From an uncultured Kiritimatiellota bacterium (lineage in GTDB: Bacteria; Verrucomicrobiota; Kiritimatiellia; RFP12; UBA1067), in assembly GCA_934643865.1 (NCBI GenBank), contig CAKUCX010000012.1, positions 1 to 64,000 on the forward strand: 64,000 nucleotides of DNA, given 5' to 3'. A model generated the notes under the pieces. It did no database searches. It saw only the letters and a list, made by a program, of their open reading frames with translations, and was not told the DNA's origin. A program made the translations under genes and the position numbers. Position 1 is the first letter of the stretch. Each line of letters begins with the position of its first letter. Shown here piece by piece: positions 34,496-43,743 of the stretch.

Positions 34496-37400
34496 ATGAA
34501 GATTCTTCCCGTGCTCGTCCTTGCCCTTCTGGCCTTCCGCGCGGCGGCGGAGACGCCGGAGGACCTGCGCCGCCTCCGCGAAGAGGTGCGGCGCTTCGAC
34601 CCCGCCGCCGCCCGGCTCGCCGTCGCCGACCTCGCGCGCAATCCCGTGTACGACGCGGCGACGCACCGCGCCGCCGTGGAGGCGCTTGCCGCGAAGCGCG
34701 ACTGGGCGCTCGCGCATCTCGCCCCCACGTGTACCGCCGGCCGGGCCGAGGCCGTCGCCCTCGTCCAGGGTTTCCGTCGCGCCCTGCTCGCCAATCCCCT
34801 CCTCGACGCCGACCGCATCCTCTGCGTCCGCCGCCGCCTCGCAAATCCCGTCTGGCCCAGGGCCGACCGCCCCGGCGGCTCCGACTTCCCCTACGTCAAG
34901 CGCGGTCTCTCCCGTTCGCTGGGACTCCTCGGCCTCAATGCCCACAACCACATGGACCTCAAACGCACGGGCTTCACGAACGAGATCGCCGTCCTCTCCA
35001 ACCTCCGCGCCACTCCCACCCTCTCGACCCTCTACCGTCCGCCGGGGACCGCGATCGTCCGCGACCTCGACCTCGACTTCGATGCCTCGCGCATCCTCTT
35101 CACGACCGACACGGGCACGAACAACCTGCTCGGCGTGTACGAGGTGCAGGTCGGAAACGGCGCGGTCGCGCGGGTGTCGCCCGAGGACGGCGCCCACGAC
35201 GTCCAGTGGTGGGACGCCTGCTATCTGCCGAACCCCGATCAGGTCGTCCTCCTCGGGACGGGCGCCTACCAGTTCCTGCCCTGCGAGGACGGCAACTTCC
35301 CGATGTGCGTCCTCTACCGCATCGACCGCAGGACGGGCGAAACGATCCAGCTCACCTTCGAGCAGGACAGCGACTACACCCCCACCGTCCTCAACGACGG
35401 CCGCGTCGTCTACACGCGCTGGGAGTATTCAGACCTCCAGCACTACTTCTCCCGCGAGCTCATGACGATGAACCCAGACGGCGTCGGACAGCTCGCCCTC
35501 TACGGGAGCGGTTCCTACTTCCCCACGTTCTTCTGCGGCGCGCGCGCGATTCCCGGCGAACCGCACCGCCTCGTCCTCATGGCGGGCGGGCACCACGGCC
35601 GCGCCGAACACGGCCGCCTGCTCCTCCTCGACCCCACGCGCGCCCGCCGCTACCCCGCCCGCTACGATCCGCCCGACCGCGAATGGGGGCCGCCCCTCCA
35701 CACGTTCCGCCTCCCCGTCCAGACCCTCCCCGCCGCCGAGACGGGCTTCGTCCACGAGTTCCCCGGACGCGGCCAGCCCGTCGAAGGCGAGATCTGCGAC
35801 CTCCTCGTGGACAACCAGTTCGCGCGCGGCAAGCCCTATTTCGCGCACCCCTGGCCGCTCGGCGGCAACTACTTCCTCGCGAGCGCGAAGACCTCCGAGG
35901 AGGGCCGCTTCGGCCTCTACCTCGTGGACATCTTCGACAACATGGTCCTCCTCGCCGAGGCGGACGACGGTGCGCTCTTCGAGCCCATCCTCTTCGCCCC
36001 CCGCACGCGCCCGCCCGTCATCCCCGACCGCCGCGTCAAGGGCGCGAAGACGTGCAGCGTCCACATCGCCGACATCTACACGGGCGAGGGCCTTGCGGGC
36101 GTGCCGCGCGGAACCGTCCGCAGGCTGCGCGTCGTCGCCTACCATTTCTGCTACCACAAGACGGGCGGACATGTCTCGATGGGCCTCGACGCCGCCGAGG
36201 CGGGATGGGACGTGAAGCGCGTCCTCGGAACCGTCGATGTCGAGGCCGACGGCTCCGTCTGCTTCGAGATGCCCGCCAACACGCCCGTCACCCTCCAGCC
36301 CCTCGACGCAGACGGCGCGGCCGTGCAGCTCATGCGCTCCTGGACCGTCGGCATGCCCGGCGAGCGCGTCTCCTGCACGGGCTGCCACGAGGACACCCGC
36401 ACGTCCGTCGCCACCGGCCGCCGCCTCGCCGACACAAAGCCCGTCCAGAAGATCGTCCCACCCGACGCCGACGGCCCGCGCCCCTGGGGCTTCGCGACGG
36501 AACTCCACCCCCACCTCGTCGCCTCCTGCACGTCCTGCCACGCCACGGCGCGCCCGCTCCCCGCCGCCGAATCGTTCCTCCTCCCTTCCTTCGCGACGCC
36601 CGCATCCGCCTACCGCGCCCTCCATCCCTACATCCGGCGCGGCGGCGCGGAGTCCGAACTGCAGACGCTTACGCCGCTCGAATTCCACGCCTCGACCTCG
36701 CCTCTCGTCCAGATGCTGAAGAAGGGCCACCACGGCGCACGCCTCTCCGAAGCAGGCTGGCGCCAGCTCTACACCTGGATCGACCTCAACGCGCCCTTTC
36801 GCGGCAAGTGGGCCCCCGCCGCCTTCCAGACTGACGCCTTCGCCGTCGGCTGCACGAACCAGATCGCCCGCCGCAAGGCCCTCGCCCGGGCCTACGCGAA
36901 CCTCGACGACGATCCCGAGGCCGACTTCGACCGCTACGCCGCCCTCGTCGCCACGCGCGGGCCGCTCCCCGCCGTGCCGCCACAGCCCGCACCGCCCCCC
37001 GTGCCGATCCCGCCCCCGCCCCCGCGCTGGCCCCTCTCGCGCCTGGAGGCCGCCGCCGCCCAGCTCGGCGCCATCCACGAACGCGCACCCGTCACGACCC
37101 GCACGCTTGTCCTCGACGCGGGGACGCACATGACCTTCCGCCGCATCCCGGCGGGGACCTACCTGATGGGTTCGACAAACGGCTGCCCCGACGAGGCGCC
37201 GCGCGTCGTCACGGTCGCGCGTCCGTTCTGGCTTTCGGAGATGGAGGTGGACAACGCGCAGTACCACGCCTTCGACCCCGCCCACGACTCCCGTTCGCAG
37301 GACCAGTACGGCTTCGACCAGGTGATGCCCGGCCACGTCGGCAACCACCGCCGCCAGCCTGCCGTGCGCGTCTCGCGCGACGAGGCACAGGCCTTCTGCG

Positions 37401-37939
37401 CCTGGCTCTCGAAGACGTGCGGCGTCGCGGCGTCGCTTCCGACGGAGGAGGAATGGGAGTGGGCCGCACGCGCCGGCACGGCGACGCCGTTCCCCTGGGG
37501 CGGCCTCGACGACGACTTCTCGAAGTTCGCGAACTTCGCAGACCGCACGGCGCGCTTCGCCTACTCGACGTGGGACGCCGCCGCCTGCATCCAGACGCGC
37601 CGCCCCTACCGCCCCGAGCAGAACTACCCCCTCCATGCGGAACGCTTCGCGGACGACTGGTTCACGCTCAACTTCACCGGCCGCGCGAACTGCAACCCGT
37701 GGGGCCTCTACGACATGCACGGCAACGCCGCCGAGTGGACCCGCACGACGACGCCCGACGGACGCGCCGTCGTGCGCGGAGGCAGCTTCGCCTCGCGCCC
37801 GAAGGACGCCACAAGTTCCTTCCGCCTCGTCTATTGGCCGTGGCAGAAGGTCTTCGACGTCGGCTTCCGCGTCCGGCTCGACGACGCGCGCGGCTCCCGA
37901 CGCCCCCCCCCCTCCCCCCCCCCCCCGTGGCCGTCGTGA
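34496..37939 (+). CDS. Secreted di-heme protein: hydrazine-synthase-alpha-like domain fused to FGE/sulfatase-modifying domain
   Basis: This 1147-residue protein starts with a signal peptide (KILPVLVLALLAFRAAAE). Residues about 150-480 look like a TolB/beta-propeller (DLDLDFDASRILFTTDTG, DYTPTVLNDGRVVYTRWEYS), as in the middle domain of hydrazine synthase alpha. Two c-type heme sites follow, CTGCH (627-631) and CTSCH (678-682). After a proline-rich linker (about 822-842), residues about 868-1133 form a formylglycine-generating-enzyme domain (FRRIPAGTYLMGS, LPTEEEWEWAARAG, GLYDMHGNAAEW, VVRGGSFASRP). The last residues are encoded by a C10-T-C13 run. The presence of c-hemes implies periplasmic redox activity. 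Hydrazine synthesis itself is unlikely without partners. Confidence 0.8.
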   Translation: MKILPVLVLALLAFRAAAETPEDLRRLREEVRRFDPAAARLAVADLARNPVYDAATHRAAVEALAAKRDWALAHLAPTCTAGRAEAVALVQGFRRALLANPLLDADRILCVRRRLANPVWPRADRPGGSDFPYVKRGLSRSLGLLGLNAHNHMDLKRTGFTNEIAVLSNLRATPTLSTLYRPPGTAIVRDLDLDFDASRILFTTDTGTNNLLGVYEVQVGNGAVARVSPEDGAHDVQWWDACYLPNPDQVVLLGTGAYQFLPCEDGNFPMCVLYRIDRRTGETIQLTFEQDSDYTPTVLNDGRVVYTRWEYSDLQHYFSRELMTMNPDGVGQLALYGSGSYFPTFFCGARAIPGEPHRLVLMAGGHHGRAEHGRLLLLDPTRARRYPARYDPPDREWGPPLHTFRLPVQTLPAAETGFVHEFPGRGQPVEGEICDLLVDNQFARGKPYFAHPWPLGGNYFLASAKTSEEGRFGLYLVDIFDNMVLLAEADDGALFEPILFAPRTRPPVIPDRRVKGAKTCSVHIADIYTGEGLAGVPRGTVRRLRVVAYHFCYHKTGGHVSMGLDAAEAGWDVKRVLGTVDVEADGSVCFEMPANTPVTLQPLDADGAAVQLMRSWTVGMPGERVSCTGCHEDTRTSVATGRRLADTKPVQKIVPPDADGPRPWGFATELHPHLVASCTSCHATARPLPAAESFLLPSFATPASAYRALHPYIRRGGAESELQTLTPLEFHASTSPLVQMLKKGHHGARLSEAGWRQLYTWIDLNAPFRGKWAPAAFQTDAFAVGCTNQIARRKALARAYANLDDDPEADFDRYAALVATRGPLPAVPPQPAPPPVPIPPPPPRWPLSRLEAAAAQLGAIHERAPVTTRTLVLDAGTHMTFRRIPAGTYLMGSTNGCPDEAPRVVTVARPFWLSEMEVDNAQYHAFDPAHDSRSQDQYGFDQVMPGHVGNHRRQPAVRVSRDEAQAFCAWLSKTCGVAASLPTEEEWEWAARAGTATPFPWGGLDDDFSKFANFADRTARFAYSTWDAAACIQTRRPYRPEQNYPLHAERFADDWFTLNFTGRANCNPWGLYDMHGNAAEWTRTTTPDGRAVVRGGSFASRPKDATSSFRLVYWPWQKVFDVGFRVRLDDARGSRRPPPSPPPPWPS
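37903..37926 (+). repeat. C10-T-C13 homopolymer tract
   Basis: Ten C, one T and thirteen C residues encode the proline-rich tail of the di-heme/FGE protein, just before its stop at 37939. Slippage would change only the last dozen residues. Confidence 0.75.
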
Positions 37940-37953
37940 CGGGGCAAGCCCTC

Positions 37954-37983
37954 TTGACAATCTGACTGGCCATCGGGTACACT
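37954..37983 (+). promoter_or_regulatory. Promoter of the GH50-like gene
   Basis: TTGACA (37954-37959), 18-bp spacer, TACACT (37978-37983). The leader is about 45 nt and contains GAGGAGG eight bases before the ATG. Confidence 0.75.
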
Positions 37984-38036
37984 GCCTTTCGTTTCGTTCA
38001 GGTCACGAATGGGATGCCCGTGAGGAGGATTGATTT

Positions 38037-39845
38037 ATGAAATGGCGGTTGAAGAAGATAGGGGGCGCGGGAATGGCGTTGGCGGCGGTGGTCGGCGGCG
38101 CGATGGCCGGCAAGGCCACCAACGCACCCGACACGAGCGGCGTGGTGGCCGACGGCGGCTTCGTGCCGCGGCGCTACGACTGGCAGAAGGAGACGCCGTT
38201 TGCCGTGGTGGACTCCTTCTACTGCCCCGGCGACTTCGCCAGGCGCTCGAAGGCGTTCCCCGGCGTACACACGAACGCGCCGTGGCTCAAGCTCGCCACG
38301 AAGGACTTCCTGCCGTGCATCGACCGCTATGGGCAGTTCCGCCATCGCGACTGGCCCGGCAAGACCAGGACGGACGCCGACTTGAAGCGCGCCGCCGAGG
38401 CCGAGGCCGAGGATCTCGCCGCCCACCCCGGCCCGCGCGACCGCAACGCCTACGGCGGCTGGACGAAAGGCCCCCGGCTGAAGGCCACGGGGCGCTTCCG
38501 CGCCGAGAAGCTCGACGGCAAGTGGTGGCTCGTGGACCCCGAGGGCTGCCTGTTCTGGAGCTTCGGCCCCGTCCGGGTGACGCCCTCCTCGGCGATGACG
38601 CCCATGAACGGCGACCCGGTCTCCTCCCGCAGGGGCGTGCCCCTGCCTGACCGCGACCCCCTCTTCGCGGAGCTGCCGCCCCCTCCCGGCCACGCCGGCG
38701 AGAACGCCTTCTCGAAGTTCTGGACCACGCGCGACGAACTCCTCTTCCCGTTCTACGCCAGCCGCGGCGAAACCCGCATCTACGACTTCTCCAGCGCCAA
38801 CCTCTACCGCAAGTACGGCGAAGGGTACTACGAGACGTTCGCCGAGCTGGCCCATCGCCGCCTGCGCAGCTGGGGATGCAACACGATCGCCAACTCCTCC
38901 GACGTGAAGATCTGCCTGATGGACCGCACTCCCTACGCGGAGCGCGTGGAGTGCCAGTCGCGCCCGATCGCCGCCAGCAAGGGGCACTGGTGGAAGTTCC
39001 GCGACCCGTGGGACGCCTCCTTCGCCGCCGGCGTGACCGCCGCGCTCAAGGCCCACGGCCGCGAGGCGCACGACAAGTGGTGCATCGGCTTCTTCGTGGA
39101 CAACGAGGTGGACTGGGGCGCCTGGCCGCGCCAGCTGGCGGAGTGGACGCTGCGCTCGCCCGCCGACCAGCCCGCCAAGGTGGAGTTCGCGCGGTGGCTC
39201 AGGGCGAAGTACGCCGACGTCTCGAAGCTGAACGCCGCCTGGCAGACCTCCCACGCCGGCTGGGACGATCTGCTCCGCTCCACGTCCGTGCCGGGCGCCG
39301 CCGCCACTGGCGACCTTGAGGCGTTCACCGCCGCGATCTGCGACGAATACTTCCGCCGCACGCGTGCCGTCGTCAAGGCGTTCGACCCGGCGCTCATGTA
39401 TCTCGGCTGCCGCTTCGCCGGCAGCGCGCGCCCGTGGGCGATCGCCGCCTGCGCGAAGTACTGCGACGTGGTGTCGTACAACATCTACGCCGAGTCGATT
39501 GCCGAGTGGCGGCTACCGCAGAATCTCGACGCGCCGGTGATGATCGGCGAGTTCCATTTCGGCGCCCCCGACCGCGGCCCCTTCGGCGTCGGCGTGCGGC
39601 AGGCGAAGGACCAGGCCGACCGGGCGGTGAAGCTCGCCAAGTACGTCAGGAGCGCGCTCGCGAATCCGCAGGTCGTCGGCGTACACTGGCACCAGTTCTC
39701 CGACCAGGCGACGTCGGGACGCTTCGACGGCGAATACTTCCAGGTCGGCTGGACGGACATCTGCGACCGCCCCTACCCCGAGACGGTGAAGGCCCTCCGC
39801 GAGGTCGCCTACCCGCTCTACGAGACGCGCGCGGCGGCCCAGTAG
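38037..39845 (+). CDS. Secreted beta-agarase-like glycoside hydrolase (GH50/GH42-like)
   Basis: This 602-residue protein has an N-terminal export signal (GMALAAVVGGAMAGKA) and a TIM-barrel hydrolase body. The probable acid/base is Glu357 in FFVDNEVDWG and the probable nucleophile Glu505 in MIGEFHFG, the arrangement of GH50 and related clan GH-A enzymes. WWLVDPEGCLFWSFGP near residue 160 is typical of bacterial agarase-like proteins. It probably cleaves a beta-linked galactan or related polysaccharide, with the exact substrate unknown. A clear promoter and GAGGAGG ribosome-binding site precede it. It opens the glycan-use region with the GH2 and GH31 genes downstream. Confidence 0.78.
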   Translation: MKWRLKKIGGAGMALAAVVGGAMAGKATNAPDTSGVVADGGFVPRRYDWQKETPFAVVDSFYCPGDFARRSKAFPGVHTNAPWLKLATKDFLPCIDRYGQFRHRDWPGKTRTDADLKRAAEAEAEDLAAHPGPRDRNAYGGWTKGPRLKATGRFRAEKLDGKWWLVDPEGCLFWSFGPVRVTPSSAMTPMNGDPVSSRRGVPLPDRDPLFAELPPPPGHAGENAFSKFWTTRDELLFPFYASRGETRIYDFSSANLYRKYGEGYYETFAELAHRRLRSWGCNTIANSSDVKICLMDRTPYAERVECQSRPIAASKGHWWKFRDPWDASFAAGVTAALKAHGREAHDKWCIGFFVDNEVDWGAWPRQLAEWTLRSPADQPAKVEFARWLRAKYADVSKLNAAWQTSHAGWDDLLRSTSVPGAAATGDLEAFTAAICDEYFRRTRAVVKAFDPALMYLGCRFAGSARPWAIAACAKYCDVVSYNIYAESIAEWRLPQNLDAPVMIGEFHFGAPDRGPFGVGVRQAKDQADRAVKLAKYVRSALANPQVVGVHWHQFSDQATSGRFDGEYFQVGWTDICDRPYPETVKALREVAYPLYETRAAAQ

Positions 39846-39970
39846 CCCCGGCGCGGCCGGCAGGCTTCGATGTGTCCCTGCGTCTTGCGGGGCCGCAACA
39901 TGGGACGTGATGCTTCAGTAGGCGCGCCGGCGCGACCGGGCCGCCGTGCGCAACCGCGCGCATGTCCCGC

Positions 39971-39999
39971 TTGACAGGAACGGGAGAGGCGTCTATACT
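39971..39999 (+). promoter_or_regulatory. Consensus promoter of the beta-strand-repeat protein
   Basis: TTGACA (39971-39976), exactly 17 bp, TATACT (39994-39999). This is the best sigma-70-type match in the window, followed by a leader of about 20 nt with AAGGAG. Confidence 0.88.
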
Positions 40000-40024
40000 T
40001 TCATTCGAAAGCAAGGAGTGTGCG

Positions 40025-43000
40025 ATGACGAGACTGTGCAGCTGTGTTCTGGCCTGTGCCGTGTGGGCGGGGGTCTCCCCGCTTGGAGGCGCAGACATCT
40101 ACCGCGTCGAGGCAAGCATCCCGTCGGGCGGGCTCGACCTCGTGGGCATGGGGTACGCGGGCGACGCGCTGCTCGGGCCGTCGTCCGCCGCGCTGGTCTC
40201 GGTGACGGGCGCCGTCACGTGCGCGGAGGGGCTCACGACGGCGCACCCGTTCGCCATCCAGAACGACACGCCGAAGGCGACGCTCACGCTGAAGGACGCG
40301 GGGCTTCTGGGCCGCGTGCCGGTGCGCGTGACGGGCGCGACCGCCGCGACGACGTATTTCGACGGGGCGACGCTCGCCATCGACGAGACGACCGATCCGC
40401 AGATCCTGGCGGCGAGCGGGACGACCGTGCAGTTCGACAACCTCACCGTCTCGTCCAAGGTGAAGCCCGCGACGTGGCGTCTGCCGGACGCGCCGGATAC
40501 GACGTGCTACGTGCGCCGCGACACGCGCATCGGCTGCGACGGCGGCACGGGCACGGTCGTCATCGCGCGCACTGGCCTCGGACGCACGAACAGTTCCGAC
40601 CTGCCGGGCCTCGGAAGCCGGGGGCAGGCGAAGCTCTATCTGGGCGACGTCTCCGCGCCGGGCGCGGGGCTCTCGTCGGGAACCCTGCGCGTCGAGGGCG
40701 GAACGGCCTCGGCGTGGGCGACCTTCTTCGGCTCCGACCACGCCCCGGCGCCCGAGCCGGGCGCGGCCGCCCCCAACGTGCTGCAGATGGAGGGCGGGAT
40801 GTTCATCACCTTGAACTTCCACCTGCGCGGGCCGCAGCCGGCCTTGATCGCCTTCAACGGCGGCTGCATCGCAAGCTACGGATGGAGTCCCTTCCTGACG
40901 TTCCAGAAGAACGCATCGGGCGATCTCGTCCTGGAGGGCCGCAACGGCAGGCCCATCGACGTCCAGTTCGGCAAGTGGGCGTCGTTTGTGAGATGGCTGG
41001 AAGGGGCCACGGGGCGGCTCGTCTTCCGCGGGGACTCGGACGTCTACCTCTATGGGGGGGACTTCGATCCGGCCGCGTCTTACGCGGAACAGTGCCGCCA
41101 GGGGGCGCTGTACGCCAACCGCGCGGATGGCCAGGGCCTCCTGTGGCAGCAGACGGGCGTCCTGCGCTTCCGCGCCGATCGTACGGTGGCAAGACGCGCA
41201 ATCCTGACCTCCGACGACTTCCTGCCGCACGGGCCCGCGAACGGCGGCGTGGAGGTCGCGGTGTCGCCCAAGCTCTTCTGGCTTGACCTGAACGGCACGA
41301 CGCAGAGCTGCAATTCGCTCTTCGGCGGCGGGCTCGTCACGAACTCCGCCGCGACGGCGGCGACGCTCAACATCGGCGAAAACGGGAACGCCTGCACGTT
41401 CGACGTGCAGGTCTGCGCCGGGTCGCCGCTCGCCGTGCGCAAGCTCGGCGCGGGCGACCTCGTCGTGGCGCGGGCGATTCCCGGCTCGCTTGCGGTCGAG
41501 GCCGGGCGCGCCGTCGTCACGGACGCGTCGGGGGCCGTGACGGTGGGGACGCTCGCGCTCGCGCCCGATGCGGCACTCGTCGTGCGCGGGGGCGTCTTCA
41601 CGCCGCCCGCCGCGTTCGACCTCTCCGCGTCGGGGACGGGGGCGCTCGTCCTGTCGGAGGGCGGCGTACTGCGCGTCGGCGGCGAGGCGCCGGCGACGTT
41701 CGACGTCTCGCGCCTCGCGGGCGACGCGGCGGCCGTCCTCGAAAAGGTCGGCGCGGGCACCCTCACGCTCACGGGAACGACGTCGTTCAACGGGACGCTG
41801 CGCGTGTGCGCGGGCACGCTCGTCTGCGCGGCCGCGCTGCCGACGCTCTCGGCCGTCGACGTCGCGGACGGGGCGACGCTGGAGGTGGCGGACGCGGTGG
41901 CGGTGAAGACGTGTCGGCTGACGGTACGCGGGGTGGAGGGCGCCGTCCAGGCGACCTATGCCGGCACGGCGGCGGACGGCGTCCAGGCACTGGAGGGGCT
42001 GGCCGGGAAGGGGACGGTCACGGTCATGCCCGCGACGGCCGTCTGGACGGGCGCGGGCGGCGACGACGCCGCGACGACGGTCGAGAACTGGCAGGGTCTC
42101 GCGTGGCCCCCGGACGTCACGAGCGGGCAGTTCACCCCGGTCTTCGCGGCGGCGGCCGCCGACGGCGGCGCCATGGCGGTGGGCGAGGACTATTCCTTCC
42201 GCGGGCTGGTCGTCAACGCGGGCATCGCGGCGTTCGCCCTGCGGGCCGCCTCGCCGTCGGCCTCGCTCGCGCTGGGCGTGGGCGGTCTGCGCTTTGAGGG
42301 CGAGGCGGCGGACCCGTCCGCGCGGACGCTTGCCCTCAACGTGCCCATCGCGCCCCTGCCGGGCGTGCGGCAGATGTGGGACCTGCCGGGGTCGAACATG
42401 GCGCTTGCGGTGAACGGGCCGCTCCTGCGGGCCGGCGAGGGGGACGGCACGCTCGTCACGACGGGGGCCGGCACGGTCGTCTTCAACACGTCGAACGCCA
42501 CCTACACGGGGTCTGTCGTGATCTCCAACCGCTACGCCGAGGCGTCGGGGCCGGAGCCGTTCGGCCCGTCCAACGCGGCGGGGACGGCCGTGCTGCGCGT
42601 CCGCCAGCAGAAGACCGCGACCATGTTGCTCGCGAACGTCCGCATCTCAAAGCCCGTCGTGCAGGACGGCAAGGGCTACGATCTCCGCCATGCGTTCAAG
42701 TATGCGCCGAACACGACGAACGTCTTCTTCGGGTCCGTGACGCCGAGCGAATCCTTCGCGGACGCCTTCGAGCTGCCGGAGTCGTCTACCGTCGTCTTCG
42801 CGGGGGGCTACGGGTCGCCGCAGAAGCCGTTCTACATCAACTGGTGGGCGAAGGGGGAGGTCGTCATCTCCAACAAGCCGTTCTACGCGACGTCATGGGA
42901 AGGACCAAGCTGCCGCCTGCGCCTCCACTGCTCGGGCAACGTCTACGGCACCATGTGCTCCTGGACGAACGATGAGAACCCGGCGACGTACGACCCCTAC

Positions 43001-43693
43001 GCACCCGCGCGGGCCAGCGTCGATTTCCGCTGCCCCTGGGGCTTCGACCTTCCCGACGGCAAGACCTACATCGGGAACTGCACGTGGGACCTTCACGGGC
43101 ACGACCAGCGCATCGGGACGTTCGCCCTGCGGACGGGGGGCGTCGTGCAGAGCCTCGACGGCCCGGCCACGCTCTACGTCAACCAGGTGACGCCGAAAAG
43201 CACCTATCCCTATGTGAACGGGAAGTACCCGACGGTTCCGTATTGGTTCCCGGCGTCGACGGGCGACCTGAAAGGCGAACTGAGCCTCTACAAGACGGGC
43301 GCGTTCGAGCTGGCGTTCACGAACCGCGTCCTTTCCGCGACGGGCACGGTGACGGTGGCCGAGGGCCCGCTCACGCTGTGCGCAGGCACGCGCTGGCCGG
43401 GGGCGACGAACATCGTCGTCACGGGCGGGACGCTGCGCCTCACGGCGTCGGACCAGCTGGAGCGGACGACGGACTTCCGCCTCGGCGGCGGCGCGCTGCA
43501 CCTTGACGACGGCGTGGTGCAGCGGGCGCGGTACGTGTGGCTGGACGACGCCGCGCGGCCGCTCGCGCAGGGCGTCTACGGCCCGCCGGACGCGGCGGAC
43601 CTGCCGCCCGCGCGCCGCACGCCCCGCCTCGCGGGCGGCGGGCGGCTGCACGTGATGGGCGACGGCCGCGGCCTCGCGCTCATCTTCCGCTAG
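40025..43693 (+). CDS. Large secreted autotransporter-type beta-strand-repeat protein
   Basis: This 1222-residue protein has a signal peptide (LCSCVLACAVWAGVSPLGGA) and is made mostly of short Gly/Thr/Val beta-strand repeats. Copies of the autotransporter-associated repeat are seen near residues 577-600 (GAGTLTLTGTTSFNGTLRV), 815 (GAGTVVFNTSNATYTGSV) and 1082 (LYKTGAFELAFTNR). Such repeats fold as a right-handed beta-helix used in adhesins and polysaccharide-binding surface proteins. There is no C-terminal outer-membrane barrel, so surface attachment must be by another route. It ends in LALIFR, like the LLIIVR end of the protein at 17825. The ATG at 40025 follows AAGGAG. Confidence 0.78.
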   Translation: MTRLCSCVLACAVWAGVSPLGGADIYRVEASIPSGGLDLVGMGYAGDALLGPSSAALVSVTGAVTCAEGLTTAHPFAIQNDTPKATLTLKDAGLLGRVPVRVTGATAATTYFDGATLAIDETTDPQILAASGTTVQFDNLTVSSKVKPATWRLPDAPDTTCYVRRDTRIGCDGGTGTVVIARTGLGRTNSSDLPGLGSRGQAKLYLGDVSAPGAGLSSGTLRVEGGTASAWATFFGSDHAPAPEPGAAAPNVLQMEGGMFITLNFHLRGPQPALIAFNGGCIASYGWSPFLTFQKNASGDLVLEGRNGRPIDVQFGKWASFVRWLEGATGRLVFRGDSDVYLYGGDFDPAASYAEQCRQGALYANRADGQGLLWQQTGVLRFRADRTVARRAILTSDDFLPHGPANGGVEVAVSPKLFWLDLNGTTQSCNSLFGGGLVTNSAATAATLNIGENGNACTFDVQVCAGSPLAVRKLGAGDLVVARAIPGSLAVEAGRAVVTDASGAVTVGTLALAPDAALVVRGGVFTPPAAFDLSASGTGALVLSEGGVLRVGGEAPATFDVSRLAGDAAAVLEKVGAGTLTLTGTTSFNGTLRVCAGTLVCAAALPTLSAVDVADGATLEVADAVAVKTCRLTVRGVEGAVQATYAGTAADGVQALEGLAGKGTVTVMPATAVWTGAGGDDAATTVENWQGLAWPPDVTSGQFTPVFAAAAADGGAMAVGEDYSFRGLVVNAGIAAFALRAASPSASLALGVGGLRFEGEAADPSARTLALNVPIAPLPGVRQMWDLPGSNMALAVNGPLLRAGEGDGTLVTTGAGTVVFNTSNATYTGSVVISNRYAEASGPEPFGPSNAAGTAVLRVRQQKTATMLLANVRISKPVVQDGKGYDLRHAFKYAPNTTNVFFGSVTPSESFADAFELPESSTVVFAGGYGSPQKPFYINWWAKGEVVISNKPFYATSWEGPSCRLRLHCSGNVYGTMCSWTNDENPATYDPYAPARASVDFRCPWGFDLPDGKTYIGNCTWDLHGHDQRIGTFALRTGGVVQSLDGPATLYVNQVTPKSTYPYVNGKYPTVPYWFPASTGDLKGELSLYKTGAFELAFTNRVLSATGTVTVAEGPLTLCAGTRWPGATNIVVTGGTLRLTASDQLERTTDFRLGGGALHLDDGVVQRARYVWLDDAARPLAQGVYGPPDAADLPPARRTPRLAGGGRLHVMGDGRGLALIFR

Positions 43694-43727
43694 CCCGGCC
43701 CGGTCGCCCGTGCGGTGGCTGAAAATT

Positions 43728-43736
43728 TGATACAAT
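43728..43736 (+). promoter_or_regulatory. Extended -10 of the GH2 gene
   Basis: TGATACAAT ends 7 nt before the ATG at 43744, pointing to a leaderless transcript. An in-frame ATG at 43735 lies inside the -10 box and is unlikely to be used. Confidence 0.6.
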
Positions 43737-43743
43737 GCCGCGC

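Noticed and set aside
34496..37939. True hydrazine synthase subunit of anammox
   Set aside because: No beta/gamma subunits or other anammox genes are nearby, and similar propeller/heme proteins occur in non-anammox PVC bacteria.
40025..43693. Classical type V autotransporter
   Set aside because: The C terminus lacks a beta-barrel and the terminal aromatic residue; the protein ends in LALIFR.
43735..43743. Start of the GH2 gene at the ATG at 43735
   Set aside because: This ATG lies inside the -10 box TACAAT; the next in-frame ATG at 43744 fits a leaderless start and the signal peptide.
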